A stretch of 64,000 nucleotides of DNA from Chaunax sp. Z400 (Eukaryota; Chordata; Actinopteri; Lophiiformes; Chaunacidae). Both the position numbers and the translations under genes were made by a program. A model generated the notes under the pieces. That model searched no databases. It had not been told where the DNA came from and was given only the letters and a program-made list of their open reading frames with translations. The stretch covers positions 14,962,971 through 15,026,970 of the forward strand of contig CM075183.1 of NCBI GenBank assembly GCA_037577475.1, written 5' to 3'. Of this stretch, positions 1 through 12,411 are shown one piece after another; positions within the stretch are counted from its first letter, which is position 1; each line of letters opens with the position of its first letter.

Positions 1-1934
1 TCATACACTGAGCCCTGCTTCGAGAAACAATGTAATGCTCTATGTTCATTCAGTCACTGGCCATGCTTACAGAGTTTGGTTTTCATAACACGCAATAATA
101 CCATTTATTGTGCAAGGTGACGTTCAAGTAAATGGTGTCGTTCTGTGCTTTCTGTATTAAATGATTACCCATCACTTTTTAACAGGTTCACATTGATAAT
201 ATGCGCTCGCATGCAAATGCAAATTCTCAGTGCTAGACTTCCCGGCAAGATGTTGTCTTGTGTGTTTGCCTGCTGTTGTGCAGAATAGGCTGCCCTCCAA
301 TAGAGGCTGCTGCATGAATGTTGATAATAAAATGTTGCATTAAGTGGATGGAGTCAGTGATGGAGTCACAGAACAGACATAAATGTCAGATAAACAGACT
401 GATAAGAAATGGAAGCATGATTGAATGGACTGTGGCGTGATAAACCATTTCATTTGATCAACTCCCACGCCCAACAGACGATGCAGACTTGTTCGGGTTG
501 AAGCGAGCATTTTTAGCCGAACAATTCCCACGTGAGGAGTGTCATTTTGTGACGCACACAATAGGTAGCACACAGTTGTGTAAAGCAGCATCAGTGTCAA
601 CCACCTCACCGTGCATGGATTGGTCTGTATTTGCTGCTCAATCATCATGTGTGCCTACAGGAGATCATAGCTAAATGTGGAGGTCATAGAAACTCACAAC
701 AGAAGGGACTGCATGTATGCCGCCATTCAGTGAGTCGCAGACTCCGGCCAATGCCGCGCTTTCCTTTAGCTGCAACATGAGCTTTTGAAATCTGAGCCAG
801 TGTCGTGATTACAGCGCCTGTTAACACTCCCAGAAAGGTGTCATCCTGTGATCACTCTAACACAAGCTCATTTCCACTTGTACTTCCACCGCCATAAGCA
901 TGCATGACCTCCCATACTAGTGGAGCATGCTACATGGGCAACGGAGCAGGAGAGACATGGCCAGGCCCACAGCTGTGGCCCCGGTGCCGTGTGCCAAAAC
1001 ACATAGGTCGTGGCACAGCAGATGCTGCAGGGCAATAGGCAGGGACATGGTCATGATATCTGGAATTGCCCAAGAGGAGTGTGTGTTATTTAGAACTATG
1101 GTATTGGGATAATTGGTCATGGTTTTGATCCTTTTTGATCTCCATTAGAAAAGGATCATGTAGTACTCCTTCAATCTTTCGGTAAAAAGCAGATGGGGCT
1201 ACAAAAAGTCAATAATATTTTATGATATTCATAGTATTTCCTGGAGTGTGAAACCTCCCACAATAATCCTGTGTTACGTGTGGAGTTGCTGAAGTCTCAG
1301 CCAGAAAGACCCATTTTCTTTTACCCAAACAGGCTATTTTCAAGTACAGATGATCTATGCCCAAGAGCGCTTCCATGACAAATGCTTTGATAATTAAATT
1401 CACTCAATTGGTAATAATGATTAAAAAAAAAGTGCTGCACAGACTGGTATTAGCGAGCAAATATAAAAGCTCTCCTATAAAAGCTCTCCCACCATTAATC
1501 TCCTCGACTTGATCACAATCAGTGCGGAATATGGAAAGACAACAAATTGGTCTATCATTTTTTTTTTAACTTAAAGGAAAAGAAAAGATAGTTTCCATGA
1601 AGCACTAGTTAAGTTAGTCAATGAAATTCACACAACATTATTTACAATCCCATTCCGACGAGGACACACAGCATCATTGTTTGGTCCCTGAACTCCACCT
1701 GAACTTGGCTCCCCGGTTTCCGGCACCTGGCATTGGGAGCTACGACTCCTCCCTTTCCTCTCTCCATCTGCAACACGTTTGCAGAGTGTTTCTCCCCTCC
1801 ATGTGGTGCAGTGTCTCCCGTGATGTTGTTTGAAGCACCAAGCACAAACATATTATCTCCGCTGTACTTTGTATTTCGTGCTCATGAACAAATGAGATTG
1901 AGAAAATTGCAAATATGATACCTGCTATACACCA

Positions 1935-1991
1935 GTGTGTGTGTGTGTGTGTGCGTGTGCGTGTGCGTGTGTGTGTGTGTGTGTGCGCGTG
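1935..1991. repeat. (TG)n microsatellite with GC interruptions
   Basis: About 57 bp of alternating TG with three GCGTGT-type interruptions. Confidence 0.97.
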
Positions 1992-3939
1992 CTACCATGC
2001 AGCATTAGCATTTATCAGAAAGCACCACTTTGCCTCAAAGAGCTGCCGGCATGGCGGCAGACTCCTAGTCCTGGTCAAATGAGGCCATCCGCTTCTGTGT
2101 ATTTTCATTTCCAAAAGGGATATTTACTCAAGACAGCGTTTTTCCGACTTCACTCTTGTCTTCAATCAATAACCTCTGAGCTGTCAGTCAAAGTGAGCAC
2201 GAGGCACTTTGCAAGACTGCAAGAATGAGAAAATGTGCTTCAGTCTCCCACACCTGCTACTGCAGCACTAAGAGAGAGCACCGTGGCGTTAAATCATGCT
2301 GTGCTGAGCCTCGCTCCGTCCTCGCCTGTGAACGAATGAGAATTTAAGGATGCCCCTTTGATACCCAATCACGATTAGCCTGTTTGTGTACAATAATACC
2401 CCCTTCAGATTTTGACAGATTTATTCAATTCAAATGAATATATTCAGATCCAAGTGGGATCTGAGGACAGTTTGCTAAATACACCAATCACCATTAGTCT
2501 GTTGATACTTAGTATCTGTGGGGTTTTCCTTTTCTTTTGCACATGCAGCCACTGATATTAGAATGCACCACTTTAGCATTGATTATTTTGTTGGCTGGTG
2601 ATTAGTGCATAGGACGTGGCGCAGTTGGTGTCATGAATACATTCACTCTCTGGCAGTCCTGTAAATTTACCACATGTTGCCTTCTGGCAGGGCACGGTGC
2701 CAGCCCTGCTGGAGCGCGCCGACACGGCGCCCCGAACATCCTGCTGAAACAGCCTAAACCTTTGGATGCTCACGTCCATCTTGGCTCTGCGCGGAAGTGC
2801 CTGACATATGCCAAATAGATTAAGACTGTCTAAGCATTAAAGGCAGGGTGGCAAAGTTTGCTGGAAAAAATCTGATAGGCTCTGAAAGGTATTTTGTTGT
2901 CTGCTGGGTTCTACCTCTTAAATACTAGCCTTCCAGTAATTATCTTTTAATTTGATTTGTATTCTTTGACATGCTATTATGAAGATTCAAGCGGCACCCT
3001 GCAGTTTTCATTTAATTTCCAAGTGTTTCTTTCTTGATTGCTTGACGCTTTAAGGGATATCTTGCTTAATAATTCAAACTGATTGCTAACATTCCGGAAA
3101 AAAAAAAGAAGAAAAAAAAGTCTTTTGCATGCTGCATGAAGCGCTTTTGATGTCAAGGCTTAGATATGTAGGCTACATGCTTATTAGCAGGCTACACATT
3201 CATCACTTCCCTGGTTCACCTCTTGTAGAAAGGAAAGTGTAAGATTTAGTGTCATAGCTCAGTACGATTGTTCTTCCACAGTTTCTCACACACATGCATA
3301 ACTGCACGCCCTTATTGCAAAACCTTTAATGCTGCAGCACAATGGGGCTCTGTTAGTAATGCAGCTTTAGATATTTTAGCATGGAAACAGGGAATGCTTT
3401 GTTGTTCCTACGGAGCCTTTTTTTTATGTTTAAGAGCCACATTCTCTCATGTCAGAATCATTTGTAATGCATTGTAAAATATAATCATTTTCACTCCTTC
3501 TGAGTGCATGGGTGTGTTTTGCTGATCTTAGTATGCCTCTGTTTTATATCTGCTCGGGAATTTGAATGGACCCTTTGTCAATGTGAGCGCACGAGCTCAT
3601 GTTTCAAGTTTTTCGGAGTGTTGCGTGTCCATTCGCTCTTTGTAATACCCTATTATATATCACATGATTTTGTCTGCCATCCCTCCCACTGACTGGCCAT
3701 CCATCATGGGCTTCGGTGGCTCTACTTGATCTAGAAATCATACACAGATCACTTCTGTAGTGAGAGGGGTGGCAGGCAATCCCTCAGTAAAGGCCAACAC
3801 TCTATCCATCTCTGCTGACATGCATGGAAATGAGAAAAACTTATTCATCGTAACAATCTAAGACTTCTCATATAAAATATATATATATATATGAGTGAGT
3901 AGAGATTTTTGGGCACAGGTGCATTTGTCCTGCACATAT

Positions 3940-4130
3940 TTAACCCTTCTGTTGTGTTCCGGTCAAATTTTCATTAGTTCCATGACTTTGTTCACAAATG
4001 CTCACACATGGCATCTGAACACACAAAATAAAATTTAAGAATTCTTTTAAAATGTGGGTGTTTTATTGAACTTGTGCACACCCTTGGTGTTCCTGGTCAA
4101 AAATGACCAGTCATTAGAAATGCCCCTTTT
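3940..4130. mobile_element. piggyBac-type element fragment, one end
   Basis: The sequence TTAACCCTTCTGTTGTGTTC at 3940 is the same terminal motif seen at both ends of the intact MITE at 56.8 kb, again starting at a TTAA. It continues into ACCCTTGGTGTTCCTGGTCA and AAAATGACCAG, typical of this teleost repeat group. No matching opposite end was found, so the element is truncated or diverged, and its right limit is uncertain. Confidence 0.55.
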
Positions 4131-5189
4131 TGGCTTGCATGGCAACCCCCACAGGGAACCTATCCCCAGTAGAATTTTTATGCCATGGGAACCACACCTG
4201 TTAGCAATTGACACAACACACATCCATGCATAGAATCCATACCATCACTACTTCACTCTAGTGCATATGTAAGCGGGCTTTGCTCATGTCTCCCTTGTCA
4301 TTTAGCTCAACCAGTGAGTATCTGTTAATATCCAAGTACTTATGTGCATTCATATCAGCACTGTTCATATGCTGCTCCCAGTGCAGGGTTGACCTCCATA
4401 GATGCCCTCTGAAGTCCCAGCAAGAGAGCTCCGGAATGAGAAATTAATTGCCAAACAATGCACAGCTCCCATCCATTATGGCTCTCATCATGTCAGATGA
4501 TATCGAAGCATTACCAGATATCTGGCCGCGTAATTTACCCCACCACCACCACTGCCGCCGCCATCCCTCCACCCCCCACATCCCTGTTGATGAATTTGTG
4601 GGCCTGCCACAAAAGGCTTCATTAAATGACAGGACCTTTATCTTTTCATTCCTCCCACAATGCTCTTCGGCAACCCAGGACACGTGTATGGTTTTGATGG
4701 GATCATGTGACATCAGGGAATTGATAAGCTTGGCGAGCATGGTACAGATTAGGTGGGATAAAATTGATGACGATACTTCTTTCTCTGTATGAATATTTCT
4801 CATCATAGATAAAATCTGACATTATGATTCATGAGCTAAAACTCAATCTTCTGATGGCTGAGAATAAGAAACCATTATGTTTAATGTGTTAAAGCCTAAT
4901 TATTTTTTTCTCCACTTTGTCCTCTTTTATTCAAGAGCGTTAGGGTCACATTGGGTCACACCCTTTAATGTAAAGGTATGGTGTTATGGTATAAAGTATT
5001 AATCACACTAACAAAAACAACAACAACAATGACACTACTGATAATAATTATAATATATTAATTACTGTCAGTTTTCTGACATTATGACAACGGAAATTTT
5101 GAATCCAATATAATTTATTTCTGCAAGAAAAGGTGTGCAGATTAGGAATTGATCGTCGATCAACTGTGACAGCACGGCATCTTGTTGAG

Positions 5190-5312
5190 GGTTAGATAAG
5201 AAGATCTATACCACTTTTATGTCTGTGTAGTAAATATAAAGTAAATTTAATGCTACAGACATCAGCCAGTTAGCTTAGCTTAGCACAAGGTCTGTAAACA
5301 GGGGGAAACAGT
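5190..5312 (+). repeat. teleost GTTAGCTTAGC-type dispersed repeat, fragment
   Basis: The block CAGTTAGCTTAGCTTAGCAC followed by TCTGTAAACAGGGGGAAACA is a very common dispersed sequence in percomorph genomes. Related fragments in the reverse orientation occur at 26.88, 27.36 and 34.54 kb. Confidence 0.6.
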
Positions 5313-5399
5313 GAGCCTGGTAGATTGCCTCAAAGATTATTATTTAATTTTCTGCAGTCATTCGCTGAGGTTGTCAGTTGAGATATCAGCTGGTCAAAT

Positions 5400-5710
5400 C
5401 TATCCAATAGCACAGTCGCACATATTCATTGTTAGCCTATCATCTTGCTGCTGTCCTGTGATATATGATTTCTCTATACCTCTATTTCTTTCATGCTGCC
5501 GTTGTGCGTTCCTTCCACCCATTCTTCACAGATTCACCAACTTCATCATTTTATTAGCCTCATCAGTCTCAGCAGAGTCATCAGCCGCCACCACCACCAC
5601 TGCCTGGACTCCAATGCAATCCAATTTATTTTGCTGCCTTCTGTCACAATCTCTGTGAAGAGTCAAAGTGCCAAAGACATTCTAATGTCTTTGGCACTTT
5701 GACTCACCTG
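5400..5710. repeat. dispersed repeat copy, inverted relative to the 23.2-kb copy
   Basis: Reading this stretch forward and 23163-23405 on the minus strand gives the same order of blocks: a CACCAACTTCATCAT-like segment, a TCAGCAGAGTCATCAG segment, a CACCACCACC run, then GAAGAGT-AAA-TGCCAAAGAC. The family was not identified. It ends in the palindrome listed at 5660. Confidence 0.6.
5660..5705. repeat. perfect 46-bp inverted repeat
   Basis: Two 22-base arms that are exact reverse complements flank a 2-base centre (CT at 5682-5683). The left arm begins GAGTCAAAGTGCCAAAG and the right arm ends CTTTGGCACTTTGACTC. Confidence 0.97.
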
Positions 5711-7439
5711 CTTTTGACATCACCTGCTCCAGTAAAAATTATCTTTATCTCATTCACTTGGTTCTCGTAATTGAAAATTCATCGTGAAATATCCAAGGAC
5801 CCAGTGTTAAAGGACCCAATCTGATAATAAATACAGCAAAAAGGTAGACCTTGGAAAGTAGATATTGAAATTAGAAATTCAAAACAGCAAAAGTAGAGGT
5901 CACCCATCTGTAGCCATATTTCCATTTCTTCTACAATATGGTCCATCGCTTTTTTATTTCTATTTTTTATGAAACTCACAACCAAACTCACGATGAAATC
6001 TTCCTCTAAGGTCACTCACGAGTACCTTGGAGCATACAAAAGTCTTGTTCACCTCGTTTGTGCTCTTGAGCTTAGGGTTTTTTCCACTCCCTTCATCCCT
6101 TTGGATAGAATAGAAAAGCTGGCAAAGCAAAACAAAATGTCCTTGTGTTGTCTCCAAGGCGATAGTGCCTGCAGACTGGGGCGGCTGTGTGCTGCTGGCT
6201 TTCCTTTTTTTTTTGTGCTCATCTCATGGAAAAGATATACAAGTTTGCTCAAGGACACTTTCTTCTTTTCCATTCCTGCTCTCCGCGAGCCCTTGCAGTT
6301 GTATTTAACATGCTGCGTGTTGAAAAGAAAATCAACTGCGGGCTCAACAGGATCATCTAGAAGTATAAAATTACATTCTAGACATGTTTCCTAGTGACTT
6401 TGACTTAACCTCATGCTGTGATGGCGATTTCCTCAAGCCATATTTCTGTACTGTCATATTTTCTATACCAATGGAGAAGGTTATTATTCAAATGGTAGTA
6501 AATACATTTCATTTATTGACGTAGTTGGTTGATTTGGTCTGATCATGACATAAATTTTTTTTTTAATTCCTTCTCTTGCAAAGGAAAAATTTAAGTTAAT
6601 AAGTAGCAAAATAAATAAAAAATTATAGCTCATTGCAGCACACCATACATTTTGGTGCATAACATTAGCCTTTATTAGCAAACAAAGGTAGATATTATGT
6701 GCTATTGTTATGTCATATTTTAGCATATCGAATCAGTATTCAAATAGTTTCATCACAAATTGAAAACAAAAAAACAATGGGGTCCCATACTACTGGAAGA
6801 GGTCCTGCTCTGTCTTCCAAGTATTATTCCAAAATGGTAGTTATGTCATTTACATTTACTGAAGTTGCTCATTTTGCAGTGTCATGTAGGGGAACATGCC
6901 CTTTATAAGAAACTTGATCAAAAACAGAAGCAGTCCTTGGTTCTGTTCAGGTCGCTTAAATGTTTCAAGGATGCCGCCGGGTGCAAAATGCATTTAACTC
7001 AATCACCAGCCAATTGGTATTATTTTCATCAACAGCATAATAGGGGTCTCATTGGTATTCAAATGCCTAATCATCATAATAGGTCTCTGCTCTATCTTAA
7101 TAAAGGAAACCCAACTGCATTTTGGGAAAATGGTTCATTATATCACGGTTTTACCTCAACCTTATAGAGAAATTATTCAGGGCTCTGCCACTAAAGAGTT
7201 CATGCGATGCATTCAATGAACGTTTTGTCTCATCAAGTTATAGATTTGAAAAGACCCAATCTCCTTTCTTGATAGGAGAGCAAGCGTGGACCTTTTTCAC
7301 TGCAGTTTATTTATTATTCCAAAAACACAGTTTGCACAGAACAGAACAATTTGATATCAAACGTTATGTCTTATTTCAGGCACCTTCTGATTTATACTTT
7401 GTCCACCACATTTGTCACATTCCTTAGACCCACAGTCAC

Positions 7440-8230
7440 CATAAATTGTATAAAAGGACCACAGTGTTTACATTTAATGACGTAAGTTTCAGAGGTAAGG
7501 TTATGGCCAATTAATACATTTTTGTTTTTCTGATCTTCTTCCATCGGAGTGAAAAACGGTATACAAAGTTCTCAAGGCACCCCTCTCCATCTTAAGTGTA
7601 CGATGTTTATAGAGTGTAAACCTAAAATGAAAAATTCTGGGTTAAGTGCTAAGTTTATACCCATTATTCTCTCCAGAGCTTATTAATAACCCTCAAACTG
7701 TTTAACATTTTCCAACACAGTGAAAAAAGTCCCATTCTCCCTCTCCACAGGTCTAGGGTATCATTATTATACTTGTTTAGCTTTTCTGGTGTCAGATATG
7801 TCTTATCAGCCAATTATATTGCACACATCTGAGGCGAGTATTTACAGTTTGCGTTTGAGCTCCAGCACATGTTGGTTTCCAGTCCTTGAAAGGAGATATC
7901 GCCTTGTAAGTTTTCCCCCAGGCATGAAATTTTAGTAAAGAAGACTCGGAGGAACCCTCAAAGACAAAAAAAAAAGCATATAGTTTTGAGATTAAAGCAG
8001 TCGTTTTTCCATTTCTGTTTCCAAAATAGATAACAGACGGATCGACAGACAATGGCTTTGGGATGATTTAACAAAGATGTTTCTTTTTCTTTTTTTAATT
8101 TGTAGGCACTTGAAGAAATGCTTGTGAGAGATATCAGACCTAGCAATAAACTCCTTGAATGACATCAAGGTCCCATTGTCTGATAACATGAGGTCTCTTT
8201 TTGTTTTTGCACTTTTTCCCATCTACTTCA
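7440..8230 (-). mobile_element. decayed L1/Tx1-type LINE ORF2 fragment
   Basis: Three blocks of the C-terminal part of a LINE-1-like reverse transcriptase appear in the right order on the minus strand, in different frames: MSFKEFIARSDISHKHFFKC at about 8105-8180, RLRCVQYNWLIRHI near 7795-7840, and ALERIMGINLALNPEFFILG near 7620-7680. Each resembles a known L1/Tx1 motif (SFxE...FFxYLQI; KLIQYKxLHR; IPLDPELFLLGL). Frameshifts and stops mean it is dead. It may extend upstream to about 8750. Confidence 0.68.
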
Positions 8231-10612
8231 TAAAACCTGCGTCTACTCTACCCCCATATTGGGGAGAGAAAGAGAGGGCTTGACCCAAATACATCTTAAC
8301 CTGGTACCACACTGTATTCATATTTCTAATTTTGGTATTTTTTGTATTCTTTTTCAATATCCTGACTTTGTATTTTGTTGTTATTCTCCTTTTGTCTCGT
8401 TCTTATCACTGTAATAATATATTTAGCATTTTGTGCATGTAAATTCTTTGTTTTCAAGCAATTTGAGCTACATTTCATGTATCCATTTCATTTTATTCTC
8501 CTTTGGACCCCTCCCTGGGGTATAAGGAACAGAAAACAACAACACAAAATAGGCAGCAACCAGCGTACAGGCAAAACATAGGAACCAAATTTATGCACAA
8601 ACGTAAAAGTCATTTGGGAATCAAAAAACTGCTTAAAATTTTCTTTTAAAAATTTGGCCAAAATAAACAAAACTTTAGCATTTCTGGAACACATTAACTT
8701 TTGGAATTTCTCTAAACTAGGACATGCTCTATAATAGCTTCTAATCAAATCATTTCTATCTGAATATAAACGCAGAGAAAGACAGAGAGTGACTTAGCAG
8801 TTTTATATTCATCCAAGATGAAGGGGAAATATCTGAGAAATAAAACCTCATTGCTCTCTATTGGGCTGCTGAGTAGCACCAAATTGGATTGGGGTACTAA
8901 AGGCCTCCTCTGTCATAAAGTATGTGCAGGAGTGACATTAGGAGGAGGTGCAGGATGTTCTGGAACAGATACGTGAGCCTGAGCTTTATGTTGGACTTAA
9001 TAGGAATTAGAATTAATATTCCTATCAATCTATGGAGGAGATAACAGAGTCTACCACAGAGGTATAATAAACCCGAAAAAATGTCCCTAATATATGGGAC
9101 TGTCTTTATATGAAGAAAACTTGCTATTCCATATTTCAAAAGTTACATAATTATTCTTTAATCTTTACTTTTAAAGCTTAACATATGAATATATGTGCCA
9201 TGTGTCTGTGGAGTTTTCTTCCTGATATCAACCTGCATTTTTCGGCAAGCAGCAATCTCTCTCGGCAGAGATCTGCTCCAGTTAGAATTGCCCGGCTGTC
9301 CTGAGTACAATAATTTCCTTATCCTAATAGGCTCGTCTGCACACCTTTTGAGCCACTAGCTTATCTGAGCCTGTGCACTGTGACTTTTACTGACCTCAAT
9401 ATGAGCAGTGAATTTTCATGATCAGATTTCCATGAGGTGCTCTAATGGTCTCCTCCACTAACATGCAGTCTAAGCACCGCCGGCTGATTTCAATTACGCT
9501 TAAATTGATGCCACTTCCCTTTTGCCAAGAATGGGTGTGACATATTTCAGGTTATTATCACTTCCCCTCAAAAAGCGATGCATAAGTAAGTTATTCCATA
9601 AATAATGAAATAAACAGACTGGTGTCCTTGAAGATATTACCCCCTCGTATTAACGCCATCATTACAGCCGGAGGATCCGCCTGGGCTACGGAGGTGCAGA
9701 TGGATGATGATGTCTAATGGTGGTTATAGAATGTGAATGGTGATGTCTTCATGGAAATTCCTGCGTGTGCACTCATGTGATTTTTTTTTCTATTTATTTA
9801 TTTATTTTAGAATTTACTGTTGATGGGTGGCAGTTTATGTTTAAGAGTGTGCAGCTGCCAGTTTGTGAGCATGTGACTATGTATTTATGCTAGCTCATTC
9901 AAGTGTTTGCATCCATATACAACAGTGCAACGGTGTCTTTTCCAAGCTCTCCATTTGTGACTTAACTCTCACTGCTATAAGCTTTGCTGTTTGATTAATT
10001 TCTCTGTCTGTGCAATATGAAAGTTGTGGCTCCGCATGCCTTTAGTTCACGTAGCAATTCAATTAAACTCTTGTTAAAGTTCCATTTTACTGATGGAGCG
10101 CCTCGACAGGAGCGTTCAAGAATACCTGCTGGTCTTAAAAACAAGCTCTTTTATCAAAAGACTAAACAAATATTATGCTTTTACTCTTGCTGTGACTGTA
10201 ACCTATATAATAAACCCAGGGCGCTCTTGAATGCAGTTATCCATTGAATGTATTAACTGTTGATACTAGTCTGGTTTGTGTCGTTACAGCCTCCGTGGCG
10301 CCTCTGCGATTCCTAAACCCATGCAATAATTTATGCTGTCTCAGTTTTACCACTTTCAAATCCACCAAACGGAGACATCATCCGGCTGCAAATTGAAAGT
10401 CGCAGAATTTCGGCAGACATGCCTGTTATCTCAGCTCTGTGGGTGTGTGACGTCCATTACACCTGCCAACCTAAAATTGACCCTCATTAAATTTTGTTTT
10501 GCTCCCCTTTCATATTGATTGGGACCATTTGTCACTCTTGTCATTTTGATTGTATCTCTGCGTTAGGCAGAAACAACACTTACCCAAATTGCATTTTTGC
10601 AAAGGCCAAGAT

Positions 10613-10643
<31 letters not shown>
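10613..10643. repeat. (TG)n microsatellite
   Basis: About 31 bp of TG with one TTT interruption. Confidence 0.95.
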
Positions 10644-11509
10644 CGGTGAGAAAGTGCACTCTCATGAGATCTTATTTAAATGGTCTACAGCGAGCTGCCT
10701 ACTCCCACGCCGTACACAGTAATAAGATCATGACATATGTAAAGGACACTATGGCATATTGAACAATATTGTGCGATTGTAGAATAACGACTGCAGAACA
10801 ATGTTCCCTACATAAAGGTTTTCAAGGACTTCATTGCACTGGCTGGCTGCTTTCCATTGTCTGACCTCTGTGTGTTCTCTCACCCAATGTGGCTCCATAA
10901 AAAAAGCCTATAGCTAACTTCATTTTGGGCCCCAAATGTTCCAGTCAGGGACCTTATATAAAGGGGCCAGAACGGATGAGTATATGGGATGATTGATGAC
11001 AGAGAGTCGAGGAGGTATATGGGACAGAAATGATTGCCGTGCCACTTTATGGCCACATCTTTGTTGATGTTATGACAGTCTTTGTCCCCCAACAGCTCAG
11101 CTAAACAGCATCATTAGCGAACACCCCCTGGAGTGTGTATCCACATGGTGGAAATGGGTATTCCAGTTACTCCCGACTGACCCAGAAATAGTATGTAGCT
11201 GCAACATCCGGCGATTGTCCTGCAGATATATGCCCTCTTCAACCTGTCTATTTAAACTCCACTGCTGTGACTGTGTGTGTATACATGTGTGCTTATGAGT
11301 GTAGCCAGCGGGGTGTCCCAAACCAGACACCATACATGCCTACCACTTCCATTTGATCCTCTTTAGACTTTATTCTGAAGTGACACGTGGAAAGGAGGGA
11401 GGGATGGTACCCAGTGTTTCTCCAAGGTTTATTGTTCTGAAATATCCTTCTGTGAGCTTCGAGATGTGTAATTAATTGTACATTTTTATTTACCTTTACA
11501 CCAAATCTT

Positions 11510-12030
11510 ACCAATATCCGTCTCGTAGAGCCAGGTGGAGTATTTCCTCTCTGACAGCCGAGATGAGTCAAAGCCTTTCTTCCTGTGCTTGCCGCTGGGT
11601 GCAGCTGTGTCGATGCTCGAAGCAGGGTTAGCTTCCCTCCTTGTAGCAGCGGAGGAGCTATTAGCATCCTCGCCACTGGTACCAGGTTCAGGCTGGGAGG
11701 TGGCAGGTGGCGTAGCGACACATTTGAAAAACTAATTTTTTCGCCTGCTTTGCACTTTGGGGTCGACATTTGTCCTTCTTTGGTTTTCGGGAAGATTTTA
11801 TTGCATGTAATGTACCGACTTTGTCGTGAACTCGGGTTACCGTCTCTCACTACTTCACTCTGTGTGTCTGTTGGTAGGAAAACAAGACCAGAGCAGAGGA
11901 GAGTCGAGTCATTGATTAGGACAGCGAAACGCTTAAAAGACTCTATTCTCCTATGTCTCTTCTTTGTAATGGTGTTTTTACTTGATTGTTGAGCACCTTG
12001 CAATATAAATAAAGATTGATTGATTGATTT
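11510..12030 (+). mobile_element. probable non-LTR retroelement 3' end with (ATTG)n tail
   Basis: The segment ends GAGCACCTTGCAATATAAAT followed by AAAGATTGATTGATTGATTT. That layout, a short stem-like GAGCACCTTG block, ATAAATAAA and a tetranucleotide tail, is characteristic of fish LINE or SINE 3' ends. The upstream limit is a guess; an open frame on the minus strand runs through it but resembles nothing I know. It stops about 30 bp before the 12061 exon. Confidence 0.5.
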
Positions 12031-12060
12031 TCATTTTGTTCCGTCTTTCTCTTTTGCCAG

Positions 12061-12411
12061 AAACATCCTCCTCTGTAATGGTTTATATGGACACAACGAC
12101 AATGACGAGGACCACCACTCGACTGAGCACTCTTACCATGACAACCACAACAGCCAGAACTACCACCACCAAGATGCCGGCTACAACGGCAGCCATGGCC
12201 CCGTGGCCACGAACCACGTCCACAGCAGTGGCCCCTGTCCAGACGCGATCGGAAGGTTTGGTCCCAGATGATGACGAGAGGGCGCCACCTTCCTCCAAAC
12301 TTCCCAACATCAGGGTGGAGTACTGCAATCTCCAGGTGATGATGGACATTTCTTGGCCCAAGACCAAGCAGGGCATGGTGTCCAAGATGCCATGTCCATC
12401 TGGAACAATAG
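12061..12411 (+). CDS. adgrl3: adgrl3 exon: Thr-rich linker and start of HRM domain
   Basis: This exon encodes the mucin-like linker that follows the olfactomedin domain, then the first half of the hormone-receptor motif. The acceptor is TTTTGCCAG and the donor GTAAGG. The exon enters with two bases of a split codon and leaves with one. Residues 8-60 are extremely rich in Thr (runs of TTT and TTTT), which fits dense O-glycosylation. A short acidic stretch, PDDDE, follows. The HRM begins near YCNLQVMMDISWPKTKQG and carries the first two conserved cysteines (EYC and PCP) and the WPKTKQG motif, ending PSGTIG. The HRM continues in the exon at 15.3 kb. The linker is the least conserved part of latrophilins, so its N-terminal boundary rests on the splice site and phase rather than on homology. 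Confidence 0.88.

Larger units (their letters stand above)
1..12060. other. upstream intronic sequence, no exon recognised
   Basis: No olfactomedin or lectin coding sequence could be found here; the olfactomedin exon must lie further 5'. Apart from the repeats listed separately, the region is AT-rich unique sequence with short chance open frames. The stretch 9200-9720 is repeat-poor and looks more ordered than its surroundings. Confidence 0.7.

Noticed and set aside
11293..12003. 236-codon minus-strand open frame
   Set aside because: It runs through a probable retroelement segment; no domain was recognised and it overlaps repeat sequence, so it is not called as a gene.
1..12060. Olfactomedin or lectin exons of adgrl3
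   Set aside because: Looked for the expected motifs on the + strand and saw none; they must lie 5' of the window.
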